Positions 1 through 5,845 are shown, counted from the stretch's first letter. The stretch: DNA of 6,599 bases from Gulosibacter massiliensis (GCA_945901035.1 CAMDKN010000072.1:1-6599); one strand, 5' to 3'. Made by a program: numbers and translations. Notes: generated from the sequence alone by a model not told the origin.

Positions 1-48
1 CACAGCGGCAATCACGCTCGCGGCGAGGAAGGTTGTGCGACGATTCAT
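1..48 (-). CDS. Exported protein, N-terminal fragment (runs off the window)
   Basis: Only the first 16 codons are visible, reading MNRRTTFLAASVIAAV. Two arginines followed by a hydrophobic alanine-rich stretch look like the start of a Sec signal peptide or lipoprotein signal. The ATG (48-46) overlaps the TGA of the upstream lipoprotein gene as ATGA, and GGAG lies about 8 bases before it inside that gene, so translational coupling is likely. The N-terminus resembles that of its neighbour (MNYRTAVAAFALAAIF), so the two could be tandem paralogues, but 16 residues cannot prove this. Function is unknown. Confidence 0.6.
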   Translation of the reverse strand, partial: MNRRTTFLAASVIAAV

Positions 49-365
49 GGTGTTACTCCGTCCAGTTCGGCGCGCTGGCGCCACATGTCAAGCGTCCCCG
101 AATCAATCGCGAGACGCGCTTCGTTCGCTTCAGACGGCGTCACAACACCATCTGCCAAACCCTTTTCGATGTCACCGGCGACAAGCAATACCGCAGCCAA
201 CATCACACCTCGGGCCGAAACATCTGTGCCAAGATCTGCTGTCAAGATATCGTTACCTTCGATAACACTCATCGATTCACTCGGTACCGTCATGGCGCAT
301 CCCGCCACCGTTCCCGTGAAGATGGCAGCCAGTGCGAAAGCCGCTACTGCAGTGCGGTAGTTCAT
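45..365 (-). CDS. Small predicted lipoprotein of unknown function
   Basis: A 106-residue protein. The N-terminus is MNYRT followed by a hydrophobic stretch and a lipobox TVAGC with the candidate lipidated Cys at residue 23, so the mature protein (about 84 residues) should be anchored to the outer face of the membrane. The mature part is mostly Ala/Glu/Asp-rich. It contains ADGVVTPSEAN, which resembles the second half of an EF-hand loop but lacks acidic residues at the first ligand positions, so calcium binding is not supported. I chose the ATG at 365 because GGAAAGG sits 6 bases upstream; an in-frame ATG at 380 would put that ribosome-binding site inside the gene. It follows purA after 92 bp and is coupled to the next exported protein by ATGA. 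I do not recognise the family. Confidence 0.7.
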   Translation of the reverse strand: MNYRTAVAAFALAAIFTGTVAGCAMTVPSESMSVIEGNDILTADLGTDVSARGVMLAAVLLVAGDIEKGLADGVVTPSEANEARLAIDSGTLDMWRQRAELDGVTP

Positions 366-371
366 GGGAAA

Positions 372-378
372 CCTTTCC
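372..378 (-). promoter_or_regulatory. Ribosome-binding site that fixes the lipoprotein start
   Basis: GGAAAGG on the minus strand lies 6 bases before the ATG at 365. It decides between this start and the in-frame ATG at 380, which has no comparable site. Confidence 0.6.
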
Positions 379-392
379 ATTCGATTAGGACC

Positions 393-398
393 ACTCTA
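393..398 (-). promoter_or_regulatory. Possible -10 element for the lipoprotein gene
   Basis: TAGAGT on the minus strand fits TANNNT and would give a short leader of about 20 bases that contains the GGAAAGG ribosome-binding site. No convincing -35 is seen. It abuts the inverted repeat at 398-428, so a regulator bound there would touch the promoter. This is only a candidate. Confidence 0.25.
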
Positions 399-428
399 AA
401 ACGCGAAAATCCGGTCGTGGCGCGTTTT
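398..428. repeat. Inverted repeat AAAACGCG / CGCGTTTT
   Basis: Perfect 8-bp arms at 398-405 and 421-428 are separated by 15 bases, in the gap between purA and the lipoprotein gene. It could be a dyad operator (arm centres about two helical turns apart) or a weak terminator of purA. The GC part of the stem is only 4 bp, the loop is long and no separate T-tract follows, so I favour a protein-binding site, with low certainty. Confidence 0.4.
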
Positions 429-436
429 GGCTGAAC

Positions 437-456
437 CTTGGATAAATCTTGGATAA
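437..456. repeat. Two direct copies of CTTGGATAA, 11-bp period
   Basis: Exact copies of CTTGGATAA lie at 437-445 and 448-456, directly after the purA stop codon. The 11-bp period puts both on the same helical face. On the minus strand each reads TTATCCAAG, which shares only the first six bases or so with a DnaA box. The role is unknown. Confidence 0.4.
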
Positions 457-457
457 G

Positions 458-1744
458 TCAGTCGAGCAGGTCGTGAATCGCGATGATTTCATCCCGCGCA
501 GGACCAACCCCGATCGCCGAAATGCGTGCGCCCGACATCGATTCAAGCGCACGAACGTAGTTCTGAGCGTTGACGGGCAGGTCCTCAAACCGGCGAGCAC
601 CCGAAATGTCTTCGGTCCAACCGGGAAAGTTCTCATAAATCGGGGTGGCGTGGTGGAAGTCGGATTGGTTCACAGGCATCTCGACAAAGCGAACACCGTC
701 GACCTCGTAGGCCACACACACGGGGATTTCGGCGAGTCCCGTGAGAACGTCGAGCTTGGTCATGACGAAATCTGTGATGCCATTGATGCGCGCCGAATAG
801 CGTGCGATCGGAGCGTCATACCAACCGCAGCGTCGGGGTCGCCCGGTCGTCGTGCCGAACTCCGCCCCAACGTGGCGCAGGCGTTCGCCTTCGTCGTTGT
901 CCAGTTCGGTCGGGAACGGACCGGAACCGACGCGAGTCGTGTACGCCTTCACAATTCCGATGACCCGTGTGATGGCGTTCGGACCGATACCCGAACCCGT
1001 GGACGCACCGCCCGCGGTCGAGCTCGAGGACGTGACAAACGGGTACGTGCCGTGGTCGACATCGAGCATCGTCGCCTGGCCGCCCTCGAACAACACGGTC
1101 TTCCCCTCGGCAAGCGCCTCGTGCAACAACAGTGACGTGTCGCACACCATCGGGCGCAGCCGATCGGCGTAGGACAATAGTTCCTGGACGATGTCGTCGA
1201 CCGGGATGGCTCGTCGATTGTAAATCTTGACAAGAAGGTGGTTTTTCAGGTCGAGGGCGCCCTCGACTTTTTGTCGCAGGATTCCCTCATCAAAGATGTC
1301 CTGAATGCGGATACCGATCCGATTGATTTTATCGGCATACGTTGGGCCGATTCCGCGACCCGTCGTTCCGATCTGGCGTTTTCCGAGGAAGCGTTCCGTC
1401 ACCTTGTCGAGCGTGCGGTGATACGAGGTGATGACGTGGGCGTTGGCCGACACTCGAAGTTTCGACACGTCGATTCCGCGACTAGAGAGCGCATCGATTT
1501 CCTCGAACAAGACCTCGAGGTCGATGACAACGCCATTCGCAATGACCGGGGTCACGCCCTCCGTCAAAATCCCCGAAGGCAACAGGTGTAGAGCGTACTT
1601 TTCGTTACCGATGACAACGGTGTGCCCCGCGTTGTTTCCCCCGTTGAATTTCACAACGTGGTCGATGCGACCCGCAATGAGGTCGGTGGCTTTGCCCTTG
1701 CCCTCATCACCCCACTGGGCACCAACAATCACGACGGCGGGCAT
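458..1744 (-). CDS. purA: Adenylosuccinate synthetase
   Basis: This cytoplasmic enzyme makes adenylosuccinate from IMP and aspartate using GTP, the first committed step from IMP to AMP. The protein has 428 residues, the usual length. Visible hallmarks are the GTP loop WGDEGKGK (residues 11-18) with catalytic Asp13, [12 protein letters not shown] (33-44) with catalytic His41, the IMP-binding GTTGRGIGP (126-134), [10 protein letters not shown] (271-280), [12 protein letters not shown] (297-308) and TKLDVLTG (329-336). Asp13 and His41 keep the E. coli numbering. I start at the ATG at 1744 because AAAGGA lies 5 bases upstream and the family begins right before this motif; a TTG seven codons earlier (1765) lacks support. 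It lies 31 bp downstream of the RNA methyltransferase gene on the same strand, so the two are probably co-transcribed. The gene appears intact and ends in TGA. Confidence 0.98.
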   Translation of the reverse strand: MPAVVIVGAQWGDEGKGKATDLIAGRIDHVVKFNGGNNAGHTVVIGNEKYALHLLPSGILTEGVTPVIANGVVIDLEVLFEEIDALSSRGIDVSKLRVSANAHVITSYHRTLDKVTERFLGKRQIGTTGRGIGPTYADKINRIGIRIQDIFDEGILRQKVEGALDLKNHLLVKIYNRRAIPVDDIVQELLSYADRLRPMVCDTSLLLHEALAEGKTVLFEGGQATMLDVDHGTYPFVTSSSSTAGGASTGSGIGPNAITRVIGIVKAYTTRVGSGPFPTELDNDEGERLRHVGAEFGTTTGRPRRCGWYDAPIARYSARINGITDFVMTKLDVLTGLAEIPVCVAYEVDGVRFVEMPVNQSDFHHATPIYENFPGWTEDISGARRFEDLPVNAQNYVRALESMSGARISAIGVGPARDEIIAIHDLLD

Positions 1745-1749
1745 GCGAA

Positions 1750-1755
1750 TCCTTT
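1750..1755 (-). promoter_or_regulatory. purA ribosome-binding site
   Basis: AAAGGA on the minus strand, 5 bases before the ATG at 1744. It decides the purA start against the TTG at 1765. The methyltransferase gene upstream lacks such a site. Confidence 0.65.
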
Positions 1756-1758
1756 GTT

Positions 1759-1773
1759 TGGGCAACCAGCCCA
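1759..1773 (-). other. Small stem-loop in the methyltransferase-purA spacer
   Basis: On the minus-strand transcript TGGGC and GCCCA can pair around a 5-base loop, between the TAG of the upstream gene and the purA ribosome-binding site. No T-tract follows, so it is not a good terminator. It may insulate or tune purA translation, or be chance. Confidence 0.3.
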
Positions 1774-1775
1774 GT

Positions 1776-2420
1776 CTACCGTTTGGCCGTGACGTGTTCC
1801 CGAATCCAGGCGTGCATCACTATCGCGGCAGCAGCGGAGGCGTTGAGCGACCGGGTCGATCCGAACTGTTCGATTTCGACGACGAGGTCACTTGCGGCGA
1901 GCGCCTCGGGTGAAAGCCCCGGTCCCTCCTGACCAAACAGCAAAACACATCGCTCGGGCAGGGACGTCGAGTCAATAGACACCGAGTTGACGACGTTGTC
2001 GACGCCCACCACGGTCAATTCGTGCGCCCGCGCCCACGCGAGGAAATCCTCGACCGTGGCGTGGTGGAGGACGTGCTGGTAACGGTCGGTGACCATCGCT
2101 CCGCGCTTGTTCCAGCGCCGTCGCCCGACAATGTGCACCGTGTTCGCGAGGAACGCGTTCGCGGTTCGCACGATCGACCCGATGTTGAGGTCGTGTTGCC
2201 AGTTCTCGATGGCGACGTGAAAATCGTGGCGCTTGGAATCGAGGTCCGCGACAATCGCATCCATCGTCCAGTAACGGTATTCGTCGATGACGTTGCGGGT
2301 ATCCCCGTTTTCTAATAGCTCGCGATCAAACTTCGGGTCCGTCGGGCGCTCACCGTTCCACGGGCCGACGCCGTGTGTGGTGAGTTCGGGTGTCTTGGCA
2401 TCCCGTCCCTTTTCCGTCAC
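1776..2420 (-). CDS. SpoU/TrmH-family RNA 2'-O-methyltransferase
   Basis: A 214-residue SPOUT-class enzyme expected to transfer methyl from S-adenosylmethionine to a ribose 2'-OH in tRNA or rRNA. All three SpoU motifs are present: [12 protein letters not shown] (79-90, with the catalytic-type Arg85), [11 protein letters not shown] (160-170) and [10 protein letters not shown] (186-195), the last two forming the knotted cofactor site. About 65 residues precede motif 1 and form a short N-terminal extension. The target nucleoside cannot be read from the sequence, so I give no symbol. The GTG at 2420 is the first possible start: an in-frame TAA lies four codons upstream. There is no Shine-Dalgarno; instead TAAGTT ends 6 bases before the GTG, suggesting a leaderless mRNA. 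The gene ends in TAG, so TAG works as a normal stop here. purA follows 31 bp later. Confidence 0.93.
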   Translation of the reverse strand: MTEKGRDAKTPELTTHGVGPWNGERPTDPKFDRELLENGDTRNVIDEYRYWTMDAIVADLDSKRHDFHVAIENWQHDLNIGSIVRTANAFLANTVHIVGRRRWNKRGAMVTDRYQHVLHHATVEDFLAWARAHELTVVGVDNVVNSVSIDSTSLPERCVLLFGQEGPGLSPEALAASDLVVEIEQFGSTRSLNASAAAAIVMHAWIREHVTAKR

Positions 2421-2423
2421 TCT

Positions 2424-2432
2424 GTTAACTTA
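2424..2432. promoter_or_regulatory. Symmetric bidirectional promoter (shared -10) driving two leaderless genes
   Basis: The 17-bp gap between two divergent start codons contains TAACTTA (2426-2432). On the plus strand TAACTT (2426-2431) is followed by 6 bases and then the ATG at 2438; on the minus strand TAAGTT (2432-2427) is followed by 6 bases and then the GTG at 2420. Each hexamer fits TANNNT and predicts transcription starting on the first base of the start codon. The plus direction also has TG one base upstream (2423-2424), an extended -10. No -35 is recognisable on either side. Predicted start sites are 18 bp apart. In both directions the TAA of the hexamer is the in-frame stop that rules out an earlier start. 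Confidence 0.65.
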
Positions 2433-2437
2433 GGGGA

Positions 2438-3295
2438 ATGACCGAGACCCACCTCGTCCAGGGCGACAACCTCGACCTCTTGAGAACACTCCCCGACGCG
2501 ATGTTCCAGGTTGTCTATCTGGATCCTCCGTTCAACACCGGTCGGCGCCAGGAACGACAATCTCTAACCACCGTGCGGGCCGAGGGCGGTTCGCGGACGG
2601 GGTTTGGGGGCGCACGCTACGACACGGTCAAAGGCGCCCTGTACGGGTATGACGACGCCTTCGAGGACTATTGGGAGTTTTTGGAACCCCGACTGATCGA
2701 AGCCCATCGAGTCTTGGCCGACAGCGGGACTCTGTATCTGCACCTCGACTACCGCGAAGCGCACTATGCGAAGGTCGCGCTGGACGCGCTGTTCGGTCGA
2801 GACAGCTTTCTCAACGAAATCATTTGGGCGTACGACTATGGCGCGCGCGCGACCAAACGTTGGCCGACCAAACACGACACGATCCTTGTCTACGTGAAGA
2901 ATCCCGCGACGTATTTTTACGACTCAATCGAAGTCGACCGAGAACCGTACATGGCGCCGGGGCTGGTGACACCCGAGAAAGTCGCGCGCGGCAAATTACC
3001 CACCGACGTGTGGTGGCACACCATCGTGTCCCCGACCGGCAAGGAAAAGACGGGGTATGCGACCCAGAAGCCGCTCGGAATCCTGCGGCGGATCATCGCC
3101 GCGTCGAGCCGACCAGGCGACTGGGTTTTGGACCCATTTGCGGGCAGCGGGACGACGGGTGAGGCCGCCGCGACGCTGAATCGCAACGTTGTTCTGTTCG
3201 ATCAGTCGGACGACGCTATCGCGGTGATGGAGGAACGGCTCGGGGTCAGTCGCTCGGCGTCGCTTCCGGAGTGGGTTCACCCGACTGCGTCATGA
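2438..3295 (+). CDS. Site-specific DNA methyltransferase, beta class (probably N6-adenine), orphan
   Basis: A 285-residue SAM-dependent DNA methyltransferase of the N6/N4 family. The catalytic motif LDPPFNTG (28-35) precedes the cofactor motif DPFAGSGTTGEAA (232-244), the order that defines the beta class; the region between, about 130-205, should hold target recognition. GTLYLHLDYREAHY (97-110) and ATQKPLGIL (208-216) are further family blocks. A DPPF rather than SPPY motif favours adenine-N6, but N4-cytosine is not excluded, and the target sequence cannot be read. No restriction endonuclease gene is visible nearby, so it looks solitary and may act in gene regulation or replication-linked marking. 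The ATG at 2438 is the first possible start (in-frame TAA four codons upstream). AGGGGA touches it with no spacing, too close for a ribosome-binding site, and TAACTT lies 6 bases upstream, so it is probably leaderless. Its last 50 bp overlap the remnant of the convergent septum-formation gene. Confidence 0.93.
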   Translation: MTETHLVQGDNLDLLRTLPDAMFQVVYLDPPFNTGRRQERQSLTTVRAEGGSRTGFGGARYDTVKGALYGYDDAFEDYWEFLEPRLIEAHRVLADSGTLYLHLDYREAHYAKVALDALFGRDSFLNEIIWAYDYGARATKRWPTKHDTILVYVKNPATYFYDSIEVDREPYMAPGLVTPEKVARGKLPTDVWWHTIVSPTGKEKTGYATQKPLGILRRIIAASSRPGDWVLDPFAGSGTTGEAAATLNRNVVLFDQSDDAIAVMEERLGVSRSASLPEWVHPTAS

Positions 3296-3494
3296 GTGAT
3301 CCCGCAATCGACGCATCGAGCGGTGTCGCGCTGGTTCGCGACGCGAAACAGTAGTACCGCGTGTCTCCGGAGTCCCACGCCACGGAGGACGCCGGGTACG
3401 CCGCCGAGATCTGCAGGTCGGTGATTTTCTTTGCGGCAGACAGGTCGAGAACGCCCTCCCGCGAGCACGCGGCGAGCGCCGCTTTCCCGATTCG
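3246..3494 (-). pseudogene. C-terminal remainder of the septum-formation family protein, beyond an in-frame TAG
   Basis: Directly after the TAG at 3497-3495 the same frame stays open for 82 codons, to TGA at 3248-3246. The translation starts RIGKAALAACSREGVLDLSA, continues through DLQISAAYPASSVAWDSGD and TRYYCFASR, and ends in a PTPEATPSD tail. This matches what I know of the second half of the actinobacterial septum-formation domain: a Cys in the first helix, a Tyr-Pro...Trp-x-x-Gly-Asp block and a final Tyr-Tyr-Cys. The two cysteines here would complete the set of four begun upstream of the stop. Codon third positions remain G/C-rich, so decay is recent or the stop is an error. There is no good independent start codon near the beginning. 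It accounts for the otherwise geneless stretch 3296-3494 and overlaps the methyltransferase 3' end by 50 bp. Confidence 0.8.
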
Positions 3495-4421
3495 CTAATC
3501 TCCGGGGTAGGACGGGTAGGTGCCGTCCACGGCGAGGTTTCCGGCGTAGACGAGCTGCGCCGCGTGGGAAGTCGCGCAATCGACCACCGTAAACGTCTCG
3601 GCCCACGCGTCCACGAACGGATCGAGGCATTCCCCTCCGAACAGTTCGCCGAACGGATAGTCACCCGGCGGTTGTGTTGCGGTGGGAAGAGCCGGGGCTG
3701 CCGTTTCGGTCGGCTCCGGGGTCGCGGCGGGTGTTGCGACAATTCCCCCCACAACCCACGCACCACCCATCACGAAGGCAACGAGAATTCCACCTACGGT
3801 CAACAACAGCCTCTGGCGGAACTTCGCCTGATCCTGAGGAGTGGATTCGCGCGGTGTCTTTTCGGACCGCATGGCCTTCGCGCCGCGAGGCGACCCTGGG
3901 ACGGGCGGGCTGACTAGCGGAATCGTGGCGGCGGACGGTTCGGTTGACGCAAACATCTGATTGAGCTGGTCCACACCGGAGTTCTCGTTCGCGCTCGAAT
4001 TGGGTGTTGGCGCATTGACGGGAGGCGCGGCCGCCGGTGCGGCAGCGGGTTTGACCACTTCAGGAATGTCGGTAGGAGGGAGGTCAACGGCGTCGAGCGC
4101 TTCCGTCGGCGGGTAATCGGTGGCGACGGACGGCAGCGGTCGGTCGAGCGGCACAACCGGCTCGAACGCGGTGACCGGCGGCATGTTGTCGGTTTCAAAA
4201 TCGAGGTCGAGGTCGTGGCGTCGTCCAGAATCCGACGCGGGTGCCGGTGGAACCGTTGGGGTTTCACTAGCGGGGGTCAAACCCGCGAACGGGTCGATGA
4301 CAGGTCGGCTGGTGTCCGACGCCGTGCCGTTGTCGCCGCGAGCAGCGCGATCGAACGCATCGCGAAGCCAATCGACATCGTCGCCGTTGTTGTTTTCGTT
4401 GTCTTTGTCGTTCGCGGTCAT
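3495..4421 (-). CDS. Septum-formation family membrane protein, truncated by in-frame TAG
   Basis: The open frame gives 308 residues; with the remnant after the stop the full protein would be 391 positions. Residues 1-200 are a cytoplasmic, acidic and Pro/Ala-rich low-complexity region with two short amphipathic blocks, DWLRDAFDRAA (17-27) and DQLNQMFAS (151-159). One membrane segment follows at about 205-228, then a PATPEPTETAAP linker, then the first half of an extracytoplasmic domain with GECL (Cys265) and DCATSHAAQ (Cys282) typical of the septum-formation family (Septum_form, PF13845, from memory). The family name comes from a proposed role in division; the biochemical function is not established. 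The stop falls after YPGD, removing the other two conserved cysteines, so the product as written should be misfolded. The ATG at 4421 overlaps the pyrE TGA as ATGA, so translation is probably coupled to pyrE. Confidence 0.8.
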   Translation of the reverse strand: MTANDKDNENNNGDDVDWLRDAFDRAARGDNGTASDTSRPVIDPFAGLTPASETPTVPPAPASDSGRRHDLDLDFETDNMPPVTAFEPVVPLDRPLPSVATDYPPTEALDAVDLPPTDIPEVVKPAAAPAAAPPVNAPTPNSSANENSGVDQLNQMFASTEPSAATIPLVSPPVPGSPRGAKAMRSEKTPRESTPQDQAKFRQRLLLTVGGILVAFVMGGAWVVGGIVATPAATPEPTETAAPALPTATQPPGDYPFGELFGGECLDPFVDAWAETFTVVDCATSHAAQLVYAGNLAVDGTYPSYPGD

Positions 4422-4969
4422 GCATCCAACCCTAAATCGCTGAGCGAAATGGCGGCGCGGTATTCGTATCCCGCCGCCTCGATGATTTCCTTTGCCCCCG
4501 TGTCGCGATCGACGACGACGGCGACGGCGACCACAATCGCGCCCACCTTTTCTAGTGCCGCGGCGGCGGCGAGCGGCGAGCCACCCGTCGTGGACGTGTC
4601 CTCCAGAACGATGACGCGCTGGCCCTCAAGGTCCGGGCCTTCCACCTGTTTGCCGCGACCGTGGTCTTTGGGCTCCTTGCGGACGACGAATGCGTCGTAA
4701 TTCTTGCCTTTGAGAACACCGCGATGCAGGACAGCCGACGCAATCGGGTCGGCGCCCATCGTCAATCCACCCACTGCGGCGATGTCCGGGATATCCGCGA
4801 TGAGGTCGACCATGACATCACCGATGAGAGGCGCGACGCGGTGATCGAGGCTGACCTTACGCAGGTCGATGTAATACGTCGCTTTCCTGCCACTCGTCAG
4901 CGTGAAATCACCGAAAAACACCGCGTTGTCTTTGATGAGAGACGCGAGTCGGGTGCGGTCGTCGGTCAT
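4418..4969 (-). CDS. pyrE: Orotate phosphoribosyltransferase
   Basis: This cytoplasmic enzyme joins orotate to PRPP to make orotidine monophosphate, the fifth step of UMP synthesis. The protein has 183 residues, slightly shorter than many homologues. The PRPP-binding motif VIVLEDTSTTGGS spans 119-131, and the flexible catalytic loop VRKEPKDHGRGKQVEG (96-111) carries Lys98, Lys101 and His103. FTLTSGRKATYYIDLRK (22-38) is the usual N-terminal orotate-site block, and GGLTMGADPIA (67-77) is also typical. The ATG at 4969 is the first possible start because an in-frame TAG lies four codons upstream. GGGGGA abuts the ATG too closely for a ribosome-binding site, while TAGGCT ends 6 bases upstream, so a leaderless mRNA is likely. 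The septum-formation gene follows with an ATGA overlap. No other pyrimidine gene is visible. Confidence 0.96.
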   Translation of the reverse strand: MTDDRTRLASLIKDNAVFFGDFTLTSGRKATYYIDLRKVSLDHRVAPLIGDVMVDLIADIPDIAAVGGLTMGADPIASAVLHRGVLKGKNYDAFVVRKEPKDHGRGKQVEGPDLEGQRVIVLEDTSTTGGSPLAAAAALEKVGAIVVAVAVVVDRDTGAKEIIEAAGYEYRAAISLSDLGLDA

Positions 4970-4975
4970 TCCCCC

Positions 4976-4981
4976 AGCCTA
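4976..4981 (-). promoter_or_regulatory. -10 element of a leaderless pyrE promoter
   Basis: TAGGCT on the minus strand fits TANNNT and is followed by exactly 6 bases before the pyrE ATG, predicting transcription from its A. No -35 is recognisable. Confidence 0.5.
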
Positions 4982-4990
4982 TCGAACGCC

Positions 4991-4996
4991 TAAACT
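4991..4996 (+). promoter_or_regulatory. -10 element of a leaderless xthA promoter
   Basis: TAAACT is followed by 7 bases and then the GTG at 5004, so transcription should start at 5003-5004. There is no Shine-Dalgarno before that GTG. It does not overlap the pyrE -10 hexamer, so the two divergent promoters are separate within the 34-bp gap. Confidence 0.5.
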
Positions 4997-5003
4997 CGCT
5001 CTC

Positions 5004-5834
5004 GTGCGCATTGCAACGTGGAACATCAACTCGATCCGAACCCGTGTCGACCGGGTCGTCGAGTGGTTGACCGCCAGTGACATCGATGTGCTTGCGTTGC
5101 AGGAAACGAAATGTCGCGACGACCAGTTCCCGAGGGCCTCGCTCGAGGACGCCGGGTACGACATTGCCTGTCACGGTTTGAGCCAGTGGAACGGCGTCGC
5201 GTTCCTCTCCCGACTGCCGATGAAGGACATCACGATCGGTTTTGACGGGATGCCCGGCTTCGCCAAAGACCACGAAGGCGATGACCCGCCCCTCGAGGCC
5301 CGGGCGCTGGGGGTGACGGTTGACGGTGTGCGGCTGTGGAGCCTGTACGTTCCCAACGGCCGGTCGCTCGACGACCAGCACTTCGACTACAAGCTGCGCT
5401 GGTTGGAAGCCCTTCGTGCGGCGACCGCGACCGAGATGACAACGCGTGCCCAGCTCGCGTTGATGGGGGATTTCAACATCGCGCCGTTCGACGCCGACTG
5501 TGGCGACCCGCGGATGGTGCCGGGGCTCTCGACCCACATCTCGCCGGTCGAACGGGAATCGTTCGCCCGATTCGAGGCGATGGGCCTGACGGACTGTGTT
5601 CGCCCGACGGTTCCGACCGGATTCACCTACTGGGACTACAAAAACCTCGCGTTCCCGCGGGACGAGGGGCTGCGCATTGACTTCATTTTGGGTTCGCCCG
5701 CATTCGCGACTGCGGTGTCCGATGCCTACATCGACCGCGACCAGCGAAAGGGCGAACAGCCCAGCGATCACGTGCCCGTCGTCGTCGAGATTGGCGGGGA
5801 CGCCGAAGACGACGACCGCCCGATGTTCTGGTGA
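5004..5834 (+). CDS. xthA: Exodeoxyribonuclease III (AP endonuclease, EEP family)
   Basis: A base-excision repair enzyme expected to cut 5' of abasic sites and to have 3'-phosphatase and 3'-5' exonuclease activity. The protein has 276 residues, normal for the family. All active-site blocks are visible: WNINS with Asn7, LQETK with Glu34 (metal), SLYVPNG with Tyr115, MGDFNIAP with Asp155 and Asn157, LRIDFILGS with Asp226, and PSDHVPV with the Asp255-His256 pair. GFTYWDYKN (206-214) and a C-terminal MFW are also typical of this bacterial group. I start at GTG 5004, giving MRIATWNIN, because the family begins there and a -10-like TAAACT lies 7 bases upstream. The frame is open back to 4902, but that part is antisense to pyrE and has no homology I recognise. 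It diverges from pyrE; the DUF2470-like gene follows after 51 bp. Confidence 0.97.
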   Translation: MRIATWNINSIRTRVDRVVEWLTASDIDVLALQETKCRDDQFPRASLEDAGYDIACHGLSQWNGVAFLSRLPMKDITIGFDGMPGFAKDHEGDDPPLEARALGVTVDGVRLWSLYVPNGRSLDDQHFDYKLRWLEALRAATATEMTTRAQLALMGDFNIAPFDADCGDPRMVPGLSTHISPVERESFARFEAMGLTDCVRPTVPTGFTYWDYKNLAFPRDEGLRIDFILGSPAFATAVSDAYIDRDQRKGEQPSDHVPVVVEIGGDAEDDDRPMFW

Positions 5835-5845
5835 GCGGAAAACGG

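Noticed and set aside
398..428. Intrinsic terminator for purA
   Set aside because: Only four GC pairs, a 15-base loop and no T-tract after the stem; kept as a repeat of unknown role.
437..456. DnaA boxes or an origin
   Set aside because: TTATCCAAG departs from TTATNCACA at the last three positions, there are only two copies, and no dnaA or dnaN gene or AT-rich unwinding region is near.
449..1135. Open frame of 228 codons on the plus strand
   Set aside because: It is antisense to the clearly real purA gene, is Arg-rich in the way high-GC shadow frames are, and shows no recognisable domain.
1745..1765. Earlier TTG start for purA
   Set aside because: The ATG at 1744 has a well-spaced AAAGGA and matches the usual PurA N-terminus with Asp13 numbering.
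2438..3295. Restriction-modification or phage-defence island
   Set aside because: No endonuclease, helicase, toxin, integrase or repeat boundary is visible; the neighbours are housekeeping genes with similar base composition.
3385..3400. 16-bp exact repeat (GAGGACGCCGGGTACG) shared with 5145-5160
   Set aside because: Both copies are inside coding sequence, read on different strands relative to their genes; likely chance in GC-biased DNA. No third copy was noticed.
3495..3497. Genome-wide recoding of TAG as an amino acid
   Set aside because: The RNA methyltransferase (1778-1776) and nitroreductase (6196-6194) genes end in TAG at the expected family C-termini, so TAG acts as a stop.
3277..3766. 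Minus-strand open frames in the other two phases near the septum-formation gene
   Set aside because: They are Arg/Pro-rich shadows. The septum-domain features are in the frame of the main gene on both sides of the TAG, so no frameshift is needed.
4902..5003. N-terminal extension of xthA from an ATG at 4902
   Set aside because: The added residues are antisense to pyrE and have no family counterpart. The GTG at 5004 gives the conserved MRIATWNIN start.
4908..5771. Open frame of 287 codons on the minus strand
   Set aside because: It lies antisense to xthA and runs into pyrE; its composition (Arg/Val/Gly-rich) is that of a GC shadow frame.
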